Assembly: GCA_964571235.1 (NCBI GenBank)
Contig: CAZNAI010000003.1
Span: 682,001 to 746,000 of the forward strand
Reading direction: 5' to 3'
From: JACRAV01 sp964571235
GTDB lineage: Bacteria; Zixibacteria; MSB-5A5; GN15; FEB-12
Length of the DNA stretch: 64,000 nucleotides
Shown: in pieces, positions 41,177 to 50,389 of the stretch
How positions within the stretch are numbered: the first letter of the stretch is position 1
How the letters are laid out: each line of letters begins with the position of its first letter
Notes under the pieces: generated by a model
Database searches by the model: none
Told to the model about the DNA's origin: nothing
Seen by the model: the letters and a program-made list of their open reading frames with translations, nothing else
Made by a program: the position numbers and the translations under genes

Positions 41177-42228
41177 CGACACATCTGGTTCTGGGCATCG
41201 TTGCCTTAGTTGGTTGTCTTGGGTCTGGAATCTTTGCGCAAGAGCTGGTTCAGGACGAGAGCGGCATGTGGAGCACTGGTGAACAGAAAGCCAGCCTGGT
41301 CATGCCCAAGTCGCAGTATCTCGTGATTAGGTCGGCGGCGTCGGTCGCCGGTAGTATTGAAATCGAAACCGGTTACGTCAAAGAAGTTCTACTTACTTAC
41401 TCAAAAAGAGCCAAGTCGAACTCCAAATCATTAGTTGACGACTATCTTGATGTCCTATCGGTTTCGCTCGACGCATTCGGAGGAAAGGGGCGGCTTGAGT
41501 TTCGCGCCCCCAATCCGGCCCCCTGGTCGGGCACCAATGATGCCGGGATTGTACATGCTAAGCTGATCGTCCCAAAAGGTACTTTTGTAGAGATTGAAGC
41601 GGCGTATTTCGATGTCAAAGCGGCCGGACCACTTTCGGGACTGGTTGTTTCATCGTCATTCGGACAGATTGAGGCAGTGCGCATTGACAGCGTTCTGGAT
41701 GTGTCGACATCGAATCAAAAAGTTACTCTTGACCTGATTTCAGGGGATATTTCGGCGTCGACCTCAAATGCGCCGCTGGTGGCATCGCGTGTCGTGCCAG
41801 GCCGACTTTCGGCCCGCTTCAAGAATGAAAACGGCGACATCAAGCTTGATTCTGTCGCCGGTTCGATCAACGTACGTAATAGCTATGGAAAGATATCGGT
41901 GGATCGCTTCAAGGCCGATGGTGAGGGGAGTAGTATCAAGGGGTCTTCAGGACCAATCACTGTCGACCTTTTGGGGATTCGCGACGGTTCGCTAACGATC
42001 ACCAATCGGCTTGAGGATATCGAACTGAGAGTTCCGAGCGATTTGTCGGCATTTCTGGCACTGGCGGTCGAAGAGGACGGCAAGATCGACGCGTCGGGGT
42101 TCGGATTCAAAACTGATCTGGTGCAACGCGACCGCCTCAATTTAATAAGCGGTGGCGGTAAGTCGAACATCTCGTGCGCGATCAAGGGGAAGGGGAATAT
42201 CTTTGTGCGTGGAGGTTCGACCGAATGA
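41155..42228 (+). CDS. DUF4097-like exported beta-repeat protein
   Basis: A 357-residue exported protein with signal peptide (cleavage near IFA-QE) and a repetitive beta structure of the DUF4097/adhesin-like type: VSSSFGQIEAVRIDSVLDVSTSNQKVTLDLISGDISASTSN in brief, GDIKLDSVAGSINVRNSYGKISV, RNSYGKI. The family is related to GIN proteins and has no proven activity. It overlaps the SpoU gene by 22 bases and is joined to sppA by an ATGA overlap, so expression of the two exported proteins is coupled. Confidence 0.85.
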   Translation: MAGTSKIATHLVLGIVALVGCLGSGIFAQELVQDESGMWSTGEQKASLVMPKSQYLVIRSAASVAGSIEIETGYVKEVLLTYSKRAKSNSKSLVDDYLDVLSVSLDAFGGKGRLEFRAPNPAPWSGTNDAGIVHAKLIVPKGTFVEIEAAYFDVKAAGPLSGLVVSSSFGQIEAVRIDSVLDVSTSNQKVTLDLISGDISASTSNAPLVASRVVPGRLSARFKNENGDIKLDSVAGSINVRNSYGKISVDRFKADGEGSSIKGSSGPITVDLLGIRDGSLTITNRLEDIELRVPSDLSAFLALAVEEDGKIDASGFGFKTDLVQRDRLNLISGGGKSNISCAIKGKGNIFVRGGSTE

Positions 42229-44627
42229 AAAGTCTGTTACTGTTACTCGTAGCAATCTTCATGGCGGTTTCAACCTCCCACGCTGAGCGCCTCCCTACTC
42301 CGGCCGGAGTATTTTATTATCAACCCGCGGCCTCGGTACTGGGTGGCGAAGCGCTCTGGAACAATCCCGCCGGCCTAGCGAGTTACCCAGCCGACGGCGT
42401 TCAGATAATGGGGGACTACCGCAACGGTCACTGGTTTAAGAGCAAAGGGGTACTTTTGTACGGTAAGCGGATGGCGTTTGCCCACCGTACGCTCTCTCAG
42501 CCGTTCGATTCGACCACCAAGGAGTATATTCTGGGGACAGGGGCACCGGTTGGGACTGATCTGAAAATCGGATTGTCGTATCGCTGGATTTCAAAAGGGC
42601 CGGCGGTTTTTGATGGGCAAAAGCAATGGACCGTCGGTTTATCGAAGCGAGGAAATGGACCATACTCGCTCGGTGTTGTCATAGGAAACCTAAATAGACA
42701 AAAGATCGACGGAGCGCGAACTGAAACCGAATTGCGATACTCGGTCGGATATCGGCCGCTGGGCGACAAAGTTACTCTGTCGGCCGACGCCATACTGTCG
42801 ACCAAGACCAGATTCACGAACGCCGAATTTGTGTATCACGGCGAGTTCACGCCCATAGCTGGTCTTTACGTCAACGGTTTTGTGGATTCCCACCGAAATT
42901 TCGAGTTGGGCGGACGAGTCAATTTGCTCGAAGGATTTCTTGGATCGAAAAGCCGATGGAATCGCCACGGCGACGATCTTGGCACTACGATGTTCGCAGG
43001 AACGACCACCCTTCAGCAACCATCGATTCTCAAAGAACCGCCTCGCCGATTGATCGTGCCGCTGTCGCAGTTCGGCGCCGAGAATCCTGCCCGCCCGATC
43101 TTGGGGCGATCGACGCCTGCATTTGTTGATTTGATCGTGACCCTCCATCGCGCCGCGCATGATCCTGCGGTGCACGAGATTCTTTTTGTGTCCGACGGTT
43201 TGCACCTGTCGTTTGCGCAAACCCAGGAAGTCCGCCAGGTCGTAAACCAATTGCGGCTGGCGGGGAAAACTGTGGTGTTTCACGATGAGTCTCCGTCCAA
43301 CCTCAGTTACTATCTCGCCAGTGCCGCCGACCTAATAGTTGTTCCGCCAGTCTGCCGGGTTTATCTGGTTGGTTTGCGTGCTGAACTCTCATTCTACGCC
43401 GGCACGATGAATAAGCTCGGCGTGAAGGCTGACATGATGCGGATCGGCGAGTACAAGTCGGCGGTCGAACCATATACGCAAACAGCCTCCTCAGAAGAGG
43501 CGAGGGCGCAACTAAATCGGCTCATGGATGACCTGTACGGCCAGTTAGTCGACGGAATCGCCGATGGGAGGAAATTGTCCGCTGATTCGGTACGGGCTCT
43601 GATAGACAACGGCCCGTTTACCTCGGTCGACGCGCTTGGATCGGGTCTGATCGACAAGCTGGCGTATCGCACCGACTATGTACATGATTTTGACAAGAAG
43701 CTCAGGACCATTTCATATGCAGGGTATGTCGCCGATACGCTTGTCACTGGCTCTTGGAAAGTGCCACCCAGAATTGCCGTTGTAGTAGCTGACGGCGAAA
43801 TTGTCGGCAAATACGCCAAGGGATCGCCATTGGGTGACGATCCTGAGGTATCAGTGAAGTCAATGGTGTCGGCGCTCGGTCAAGCGGAAAAGGACCGGCG
43901 AGTAAAAGGTATTGTCTTAAGAGTCGATTCACCGGGTGGAGATGCGCTGGCGAGCGACGTGATTAGTCAGGCCGTGGGTCGCGCGGCCAAGAAAAAGCCG
44001 CTGGTGGTCTCAATGGGTGGAGTGGCGGCCTCGGGGGGATACTATGTTTCTTTGCCAGCTCGCAGAATGTTCGCCGATCCGGCGACCATCACCGGTTCAA
44101 TCGGGATCTTTGGCGGTAAAGTCGACATGAGCGGATTGTATCAGAAAATCGGCCTCGGCAAAGAGTTGTACACACGAGGCAAGAATGCCGGATGGTTGAC
44201 AACCAGTCGCCCATTTACCGAAGACGAACGAACGAAATACATGAGTCACCTTACTGCTTTCTATGAACAGTTTGTGGGGCTGGCGGCTAATCACCGGGGA
44301 TTGAGTCGTGACTCGGTTGATCAACTCGGCCGCGGAAGAGTCTTTTCGGGCCAAGAGGCGGTAGCGAACGGGTTGGTCGATGAGTTGGGCGGCCTCTGGG
44401 AGTCGCTAGAGTTCGTACGCGAGCAGTTGGGGAGCCGGTCGTATGCGATTGAGATTTATCCCCAGCGCAGACCGTTGTTCCTATTATCGACGCCGAAAAT
44501 CTTCCAGTCGATTGTGGCGCTGGTTACCGGAGAAAATTCGGGGGATGATGTTGCATCGGCTCTCTCCGGAATTGCGTCGGAGACAGGTATTTCTGCGCGT
44601 CTGCCCTATGACATCGACATCCAATAA
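42225..44627 (+). CDS. sppA: S49 (SppA-type) signal peptide peptidase with N-terminal barrel-like domain
   Basis: An 800-residue protein. After a signal peptide (1-19) the first 250 residues look like an outer-membrane porin fragment (EALWNNPAGLASYPADGVQIMG, alternating beta strands with aromatic girdles). Then come two S49 repeats of SppA, full length for the long form. The catalytic dyad is present: Lys in IGEYKSAVEPYT (general base) and Ser in GGVAASGGYY. SppA clears signal peptides and other membrane peptides. Fusion of SppA to a barrel-like domain is unusual and would place it at the outer membrane or in the periplasm. It overlaps the DUF4097 gene as ATGA. Confidence 0.9.
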   Translation: MKSLLLLLVAIFMAVSTSHAERLPTPAGVFYYQPAASVLGGEALWNNPAGLASYPADGVQIMGDYRNGHWFKSKGVLLYGKRMAFAHRTLSQPFDSTTKEYILGTGAPVGTDLKIGLSYRWISKGPAVFDGQKQWTVGLSKRGNGPYSLGVVIGNLNRQKIDGARTETELRYSVGYRPLGDKVTLSADAILSTKTRFTNAEFVYHGEFTPIAGLYVNGFVDSHRNFELGGRVNLLEGFLGSKSRWNRHGDDLGTTMFAGTTTLQQPSILKEPPRRLIVPLSQFGAENPARPILGRSTPAFVDLIVTLHRAAHDPAVHEILFVSDGLHLSFAQTQEVRQVVNQLRLAGKTVVFHDESPSNLSYYLASAADLIVVPPVCRVYLVGLRAELSFYAGTMNKLGVKADMMRIGEYKSAVEPYTQTASSEEARAQLNRLMDDLYGQLVDGIADGRKLSADSVRALIDNGPFTSVDALGSGLIDKLAYRTDYVHDFDKKLRTISYAGYVADTLVTGSWKVPPRIAVVVADGEIVGKYAKGSPLGDDPEVSVKSMVSALGQAEKDRRVKGIVLRVDSPGGDALASDVISQAVGRAAKKKPLVVSMGGVAASGGYYVSLPARRMFADPATITGSIGIFGGKVDMSGLYQKIGLGKELYTRGKNAGWLTTSRPFTEDERTKYMSHLTAFYEQFVGLAANHRGLSRDSVDQLGRGRVFSGQEAVANGLVDELGGLWESLEFVREQLGSRSYAIEIYPQRRPLFLLSTPKIFQSIVALVTGENSGDDVASALSGIASETGISARLPYDIDIQ

Positions 44628-44628
44628 C

Positions 44629-44659
44629 AAAAAGACCCGCCCGAGGGGCGAGTCTTTTT
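44629..44659. terminator. bidirectional terminator between sppA and the pilin operon
   Basis: AAAAAGAC..CGCC-CGAG-GGCG..GTCTTTTT: a stem bounded by A-run and T-run, serving both convergent transcripts. Confidence 0.85.
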
Positions 44660-44681
44660 GACAAGCAGAATCTCTCAAATA

Positions 44682-46310
44682 TCAGTTGGCAACATACTGC
44701 TCTGACCACCCGGTCCGCTGGTAGACACGCACCATTGGTGTCTGCGGAGGGAGTTTGGACGGATCAGTAAAGTCGGTGTCGAAGGACCAAACGCGATTGG
44801 GTGGATCGTAGTAGCTACCACCCCAATTGGCAGTTGCTTGTGTCGAGTTCCACAAGCAGATTGCCGATCCTTTCCATGTGAAATCAACACCTGACCAAGT
44901 CTCCAGAAAACGGGGGAGGTTTTCAAAGCCGCCATTATAGTCCGACGAAGTGGTGTTGATATTTCCGGTCAGGTAAGCGGCATTGACCGTTGTAGCCGAA
45001 GCCGGGCGATCGGATTTGACGTTGTTGGACTTGGCATCGTCAAAGGCGCCGGAGAGAAACGTGACCGCGTCGGCCATGAGTGAAGCCGGTCTCTTATTCA
45101 CCGAATTGAAGTCGCCTTTCGTGTACAGAGGATTGGCACTGGCGATTGTCAAGCCGGCGTCGAGGGTCGAGCCGTTCACGATACGCAGGCCGGGGTACTC
45201 CGTCCCCGCGGTGATGTTATCAGAGAAGTAAATGACACCGTTGCTTGGGCCGTAGCCGTTGTCATACATCTCTTCTATATCCAATTCGGTGCAGTCAATT
45301 CGCTTCCCTTCGCGCTGATCCATGAATTGATCAGTCGTGTATTTGATGATGCCTTTGGCGGTCATATCGGCAGTGACATTGACCCAACTTCCGCTCTGCT
45401 TTTGCCAAGCGATGTTGTTGATTATTTTCAGCGTCGCTTTATTTTCATACGAGTCCACATTACCGGCCGCGGGCTCAATCAACTTGTGCGGATTGCCCGA
45501 CCCGGCCAGAGGGAGATTGAGCGCCTGCTGACCGTGGGCTTTGTCCTGCACCTTCCCGTTCCACATCGATGTGGAAGTAGAATACCAGGTAGAGTACCTT
45601 GAGTCGATCCAGGTGCCGCCGCTGTTCATCGAGACATAACTTCCGGAGGCGTTCTTGATACGGACGTCACCGGCCGCGCTTCCCCCAGGACCTTTACGGC
45701 CGTAAAACAAATTGCCCGCGGCGGTTACATACGAGCTCACATCCAACCCGTTTCCAGATTGGAGATACAAGTTGCTGTTGGTATGAACTCGGCCAGCAAG
45801 AGTCATCGCGGGGCCGGGAGCGATTTCGAGATCCTTCTCATAGAAAACCGCAAACTGAAACACCGGAATCAGGTCGGCTTCAAAGGTGTTAGTCAAAACG
45901 GACTTCGCTTCGCTCCCTCGGGTAACAGCAGTCGAAGTGATGGTGTATGATTTGGCAAGAGCGACCAATCCGGCAAGCGTCCCCTGAGTCAGCGTTTTCT
46001 GTGTCGCCGCACCACCGTCGATAACGCTGTAGGCGGCGTCGGATCGGTTCAGGCCGATTGATCCGGCGGGCATGACATTTGGAGGGGCACCGGCCGAGTC
46101 AAAGTGTTCCTGAATCGCGGCGGAGGCCATTTCAAGTCCGGCTTCGGCCGCATAAAAGGCACGGGTTGAGTGAAGCTGATTGCCGGCCACGGAGACTTCG
46201 TCGGTGGATGTCGAAATGGCGGCGAGCCCGACCAACATCAGCAATCCAACCATGAGGATTGCGATGACGGTCGCTATTCCTCGTTCGGACTTAAGTTGCT
46301 GAGTATTCAT
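44682..46310 (-). CDS. PilX-type minor pilin, second copy
   Basis: A 542-residue pilus assembly protein with a PilX-like N-terminus: SERGIATVIAILMVGLLMLVGL, then FYAAEAGLEMASAAIQ. PilX proteins are minor pilins that join the tip complex of type IV pili. The large C-terminal part (about 150-542) is beta-rich with MTLAGRVHTNSNLYLQSGNGLDVSS and Trp-rich endings. It is closely related to the gene upstream over its full length; both keep the odd VHTNSNL/VHCNSNLWLQS segment. The pilin-like Glu5 is missing, as usual in PilX. Last gene of the operon. Confidence 0.85.
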   Translation of the reverse strand: MNTQQLKSERGIATVIAILMVGLLMLVGLAAISTSTDEVSVAGNQLHSTRAFYAAEAGLEMASAAIQEHFDSAGAPPNVMPAGSIGLNRSDAAYSVIDGGAATQKTLTQGTLAGLVALAKSYTITSTAVTRGSEAKSVLTNTFEADLIPVFQFAVFYEKDLEIAPGPAMTLAGRVHTNSNLYLQSGNGLDVSSYVTAAGNLFYGRKGPGGSAAGDVRIKNASGSYVSMNSGGTWIDSRYSTWYSTSTSMWNGKVQDKAHGQQALNLPLAGSGNPHKLIEPAAGNVDSYENKATLKIINNIAWQKQSGSWVNVTADMTAKGIIKYTTDQFMDQREGKRIDCTELDIEEMYDNGYGPSNGVIYFSDNITAGTEYPGLRIVNGSTLDAGLTIASANPLYTKGDFNSVNKRPASLMADAVTFLSGAFDDAKSNNVKSDRPASATTVNAAYLTGNINTTSSDYNGGFENLPRFLETWSGVDFTWKGSAICLWNSTQATANWGGSYYDPPNRVWSFDTDFTDPSKLPPQTPMVRVYQRTGWSEQYVAN

Positions 46311-46338
46311 ACTTTTGCCTCGGATTTCAGTCTACAGG

Positions 46339-47988
46339 TCATTCGGTTCCGCCGACATATTCCTCCGACCAACTGGTGCGCTGGAAAACGCGAACGGTCG
46401 GGGTTGACGGCGGGAGTTTAGTCGGATCATTGAACATAGTGTCGTACGACCAGACACGGCTTGGCGGGGCATAACATCCACCGGTCCAGTTGCCATTCGC
46501 TTGAACTGAGTTCCAAAGGCAAATGGCCGAACCAGACCAGGTAAATGTTCTACCAGTCCAGGATTCCAGAAAACGCGGAAGATTCTGGAACCCGCCGCTA
46601 AAGAGCGATCCGGTGGTAGGTGTATCGCCGGTGACGTACGCACAATTGACAATTGTGTTAGCGGCAATACGTGTCGTATAGCTTGCGGCCGATGCGGCGT
46701 CGCTGAACGAGCTCGACAAAAACGTGATCGCGTCGGCCATGAGCGAAGCCGGTTGCTTGTTCACGGAATTGAAGTTGCCTTTGGTGTACAGCGGATTTTC
46801 GCTGGCCACTGTAAGCGGGGCGTTGAGGGTCGAGCCGTTTACCAATCTTAGTGCCGGCCACTCAGAACCTGAGGCGATGTCATCTGAGAAGTAGACGACA
46901 CCATTGGACGGGGCGAATCCCTGCGCGTACATTTTGGCGACATCCAATTCGGTGCAGTCAACTTGCTTGTTGTCGCGCTGATCGGTGAATTTGTTGGCTG
47001 TGTATGTAATCACGCCGCCGGCGACCATCGCCGCGGTGACGTTATTCCATGTGCTTCCAACTTTTTGCCAAGCCACGTTATTCACAATTTTCAGCGTGGC
47101 TTTGCTTTCGTACGAGTCAGGATTGCTTGCCGCCGGTTCGATAATCTTATGCGGCGTACCGGAGGTCGCCAACGGCAAGTTTAATGCAGTCATGCCGTGA
47201 GCCACGTCCTGCACCTTGCCATTCCACATGGAGGTGGCGGTGGTAGTCCAGCTCGGATAGCTGTGGTCAACCCAGCTCGATCCAACCTTCATCGACACAA
47301 AGCTTCCGGCCGCATTTTTGATGCGGACGTCACCGGTGCCGGTCGGAAGCACGGTCGTCTTTCGGCCATAGCGGAGATTTCCGGCGGTCGTCACGTTGGA
47401 AGTAATATCCAGGCCGTTGTCGGACTGCAACCACAGGTTACTGTTGCAGTGGACCCGTCCGGAAAGCGTCATGAAAGGACCTGGCGCTATTTCGCAGTCA
47501 TTCTGATAAAACACCGCGAACTGAAAAAGCGGGATAAGATCAGCCTCGAACGTCATGGTCAACTCGGCCGAGGTTTGGCTGGCGTTACTGACGCCGCTTG
47601 AAGTAAGCGAATAGGTTTTCGCCAGGGCATTCAGACCGGCAAGCGCTCCTTGAGTGAGCGTCTTTTGCGTGGCGGCGCCGTTATCGGTGACACCATAAGT
47701 AGCGGTGGCGCCATTGAGGGTGACCGAACCCGACGGCATAGTACCGGGCGGAGCGCCGGTGGAATCGTACGAAGCTTGAATGGCGGCCGACGCGACCTCA
47801 AGGCCGGCTTCGGCGGCGTAGAACGACCGGGTGGCATTTAAATTGTTGCCGGCGATACTCACCTCGTCGTTGGACGAATTCATGGCGACGAGTCCAACTA
47901 ACGTGAGCATTCCGACCATGAGGATTGCAATTACGGTTGCGATACCTCGTTCTGATCCGCGCAGACGAAAACGTTTGACTCTATTCAT
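46339..47988 (-). CDS. PilX-type minor pilin, first copy
   Basis: A 549-residue paralogue of the following gene, with the same N-terminus (SERGIATVIAILMVGMLTLVGL), the same FYAAEAGLEVASAAIQ helix and high identity along the whole chain (for example the shared LPLATSGTPHKIIEPAA and LYTKGNFNSVNKQPASLMADAITFLS type segments). ATG 47988 follows AGGAGTAACCAAT. Duplication in tandem is evident. It may form alternative tip complexes or adhesins. Confidence 0.86.
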   Translation of the reverse strand: MNRVKRFRLRGSERGIATVIAILMVGMLTLVGLVAMNSSNDEVSIAGNNLNATRSFYAAEAGLEVASAAIQASYDSTGAPPGTMPSGSVTLNGATATYGVTDNGAATQKTLTQGALAGLNALAKTYSLTSSGVSNASQTSAELTMTFEADLIPLFQFAVFYQNDCEIAPGPFMTLSGRVHCNSNLWLQSDNGLDITSNVTTAGNLRYGRKTTVLPTGTGDVRIKNAAGSFVSMKVGSSWVDHSYPSWTTTATSMWNGKVQDVAHGMTALNLPLATSGTPHKIIEPAASNPDSYESKATLKIVNNVAWQKVGSTWNNVTAAMVAGGVITYTANKFTDQRDNKQVDCTELDVAKMYAQGFAPSNGVVYFSDDIASGSEWPALRLVNGSTLNAPLTVASENPLYTKGNFNSVNKQPASLMADAITFLSSSFSDAASAASYTTRIAANTIVNCAYVTGDTPTTGSLFSGGFQNLPRFLESWTGRTFTWSGSAICLWNSVQANGNWTGGCYAPPSRVWSYDTMFNDPTKLPPSTPTVRVFQRTSWSEEYVGGTE

Positions 47989-47999
47989 ATTGGTTACTC

Positions 48000-48833
48000 C
48001 TAATTTCCAAGATTTCGCAGGCTGGCCGACGAAGCAAAAGTTCTCCAACGATAGGCGGCATCGCCGGTCTTGTCCGGATCGGGTCTGTTCGAGCGTCCGG
48101 TAACCGAGATGAGTACTTCGCGCACGTCGGTGGCCACTGTGGGCACATCAAGAATAGTATTATTTTTCATCCGGTAGCGGAACTGGACATCCGCTATATC
48201 GTCGGCGTAGATTGCCGCCGGTTTGCTTCCGTATTTGACCATCAACTTCGGATGAGTCGCATCGGTTGTCTTGTCGACGTAGAATTTCGCGGCGACCAGC
48301 GAAAGAACGATTGAATTGGCGCCATACTTTCGAGTGAAATTTGTGGTGTTGTGCTGAAGGTGGTCCGAGCCGTTCTGTACGTGCGTGATAACGAAAAACT
48401 CGCCTTTGTTGGTATCGGGTTCCCAGATAAAGGCATCTTGATCATCTTCGAAGCAACTGACGTCATCGCACTTAAGTTCGGCCGACGTCTGCGGCATCGC
48501 CGCCGTGAGCGTAGCTCCACAGTCTCTTGCCTGATAGACCAGCGTGATGGTGTCGGGATTGGTATTGGCGGCATAGATGCACGGGAATAGCGATGGGACC
48601 CCGAACCCGGCCTGCCGAATTTGGCGCGTTAGTTCATCGATCGACGCACGCGAATTCTGCTGGATGTTCGTGATATCATCCTGCGTCAGGTAATTCTTGT
48701 TTTGCGTCTTGTACGCCTCGAAAATCGCGGCGGTAACAAACGCGGTGATCCCGAGCGCGATGAGGGTTTCGATAAGGCTGAAGCCCGCGATTGAACTCAA
48801 CCGGTGCTTCGCATGTCGTGGTGCGTTGTTCAT
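48000..48833 (-). CDS. PilW-type prepilin, second copy
   Basis: A 277-residue minor prepilin. It has a type IV cleavage site (AGFSLIETLIALGITAFVTAAIFE; G-F with Glu5), a hydrophobic N-terminal helix and a PilW-like C-terminal domain with DDQDAFIWEPDTNKGEF. It is about two thirds identical to the next gene upstream in the operon. ATG 48833 follows GGAGCAACTA. PilW helps assemble and stabilise type IV pili. Confidence 0.9.
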   Translation of the reverse strand: MNNAPRHAKHRLSSIAGFSLIETLIALGITAFVTAAIFEAYKTQNKNYLTQDDITNIQQNSRASIDELTRQIRQAGFGVPSLFPCIYAANTNPDTITLVYQARDCGATLTAAMPQTSAELKCDDVSCFEDDQDAFIWEPDTNKGEFFVITHVQNGSDHLQHNTTNFTRKYGANSIVLSLVAAKFYVDKTTDATHPKLMVKYGSKPAAIYADDIADVQFRYRMKNNTILDVPTVATDVREVLISVTGRSNRPDPDKTGDAAYRWRTFASSASLRNLGN

Positions 48834-48871
48834 TAGTTGCTCCAATATTCTTCAACGTGCATTCACAAATG

Positions 48872-49681
48872 TCAGGACCCGAAGTTTCGCATGCAGGCCG
48901 ACGAGGAATAGGTGCGTGTGCGATAGGCCGCAGGGCCGGTTTTGTCCGGATCAGGGGTACCGGATCGGCCAGTCAGTGTTATCAAGACCTCACGCACGTC
49001 TTGTGCGAGGGTCGGGACATCAAGCACGGTACCGTTTTTCATGCGATATCTGAATTGTATGTCGGAAACATCGTCGGCGTATATTGCGGCAGGTTTGGTG
49101 CCATATTTCACCATTAACCTCGGATGAGCGGCATCGGTCGAAAAATCGACATAGAATTTCGCGGGGATCAGCGACAACACCATCGAATTCGCGCCGTATT
49201 TCCGCGTGAAGACAGAGGAAGTGTGCTGAAGTGTTCCGGTGCCGGCCTGTACCTGCGAGATGACAAAAAACTCACCTTTAAGCGAGTCGACCTCGTAGAT
49301 GAATGCATCCTGACCATCAGCAAAACATCCCAGCGCGCCGGAACAGGTAAGGGCGGCCGAGGTAGAGGCCATCGGCGCGGTCAAAGTAGTATTGCAATTC
49401 TTCGCTTGGTAGACCAAAGTAATGGTGTCCGGATTGCTGTTCGCCGCATAGATGTACGGGAACTGCCCCGGAACGCCAAAGCCAGCTTCGCGTACTTGCT
49501 TGCTGAGTTCGTCTATAGCCGCGCGCGTATTTTGCTGGATGTTTGTAATGTCATCCTGGGCCACATAATTTTTGTTCTGTGTCTTAAACGCTTCGAAGAT
49601 GGCCGAGGTAACAAACCCGGTGATAGCCAGGGCCACCATCAGTTCAATAAGCGAAAATCCGCGCGAGTTTGACAGATGCAT
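48872..49681 (-). CDS. PilW-type prepilin, first copy
   Basis: A 269-residue minor prepilin with the cleavage site RGFSLIELMVALAITGFVT, Glu5 present. The C-terminal domain shares long identical pieces with the second copy (TRKYGANS, KPAAIYADD, FRYRMKN, DVREVLI). The ATG at 49681 is preferred over one at 49711 because AAAGG lies eight bases before it and the prepilin leader is then of normal length. Confidence 0.9.
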   Translation of the reverse strand: MHLSNSRGFSLIELMVALAITGFVTSAIFEAFKTQNKNYVAQDDITNIQQNTRAAIDELSKQVREAGFGVPGQFPYIYAANSNPDTITLVYQAKNCNTTLTAPMASTSAALTCSGALGCFADGQDAFIYEVDSLKGEFFVISQVQAGTGTLQHTSSVFTRKYGANSMVLSLIPAKFYVDFSTDAAHPRLMVKYGTKPAAIYADDVSDIQFRYRMKNGTVLDVPTLAQDVREVLITLTGRSGTPDPDKTGPAAYRTRTYSSSACMRNFGS

Positions 49682-49728
49682 AGGTGACACCTTTCCTTTT
49701 GTCTTCTTCATTGGTGTCTGGCGCGTTG

Positions 49729-50094
49729 TCAAATTGAGTCCGTGCGAATAATTGTCGACATCGTGTCGACGTGTGTTTTGTTTTTCACATCGGCCCAGGT
49801 CATGGCGATGCTGACATTCCGCAGGTGCGGTCCGGCACTTGAGATGGTCCACGCCCGCGTAACGCCACTCACAACATCTGAGCCATTGGTTAGCGTCCCG
49901 GTGGCCCGAATCTCTTCAAGTTTTTGCTGTACAAGCTGAGTAGCGAGGGTGGTCTTGTTCGACCAGTCGTTGCCATCGAGTGCAACCATTGCCATGTTCA
50001 AAAGCAACAGCAACGAGACCGACAGAATGATCATGGCCACCATAACTTCAAGAATTGAAATGCCGCGATTGGTCGTAATTTTTCTCAGACGCAT
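49729..50094 (-). CDS. PilV/GspI-like prepilin
   Basis: A 121-residue prepilin: leader MRLRKITTNRG, cleavage before ISILEVMVAMIILSVSLLLLL (Glu5 present) and a short beta domain. Size and sequence match PilV/GspI-type minor pilins. ATG 50094 follows AAGGAATTTTAT. It is the first gene of a five-gene operon V-W-W-X-X; no major pilin, assembly ATPase or PilC gene is nearby, so the core machine must be elsewhere. Confidence 0.88.
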   Translation of the reverse strand: MRLRKITTNRGISILEVMVAMIILSVSLLLLLNMAMVALDGNDWSNKTTLATQLVQQKLEEIRATGTLTNGSDVVSGVTRAWTISSAGPHLRNVSIAMTWADVKNKTHVDTMSTIIRTDSI

Positions 50095-50389
50095 ATAAAA
50101 TTCCTTCGTTTGATGGCGATAGTTGTAAATCCTGTGCCGTGCTATCAGACTAGTTATCGGCGGATCACGGCGTGTTCATTAACCTATTGTTGACTATATT
50201 GTTAGCTCTCACCAAGAATCCTCAAAAGAGGTGCAACTTGAAACGATTGCCCCCTGCCGAACGGGCAAAACAGGGGGATTGCTCCCCCTGGTGATGTGGG
50301 CGCAAACCAATACGCTTCTGACAACTGAAAACGGTTGAACCGGCGGCAAACGGCGGGTATGTTTGACCAATGATTACTTGGGAGGTAGT
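50095..50389. other. divergent gap with mutually exclusive hairpins
   Basis: Three segments CCCCCTG (50250-50256), CAGGGGG (50271-50277) and CCCCCTG (50284-50290) are spaced so that the middle one can pair with either side. This layout can work as a switch in a leader RNA on either strand. No gene is seen in the gap. Nothing else is recognised. Confidence 0.45.
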
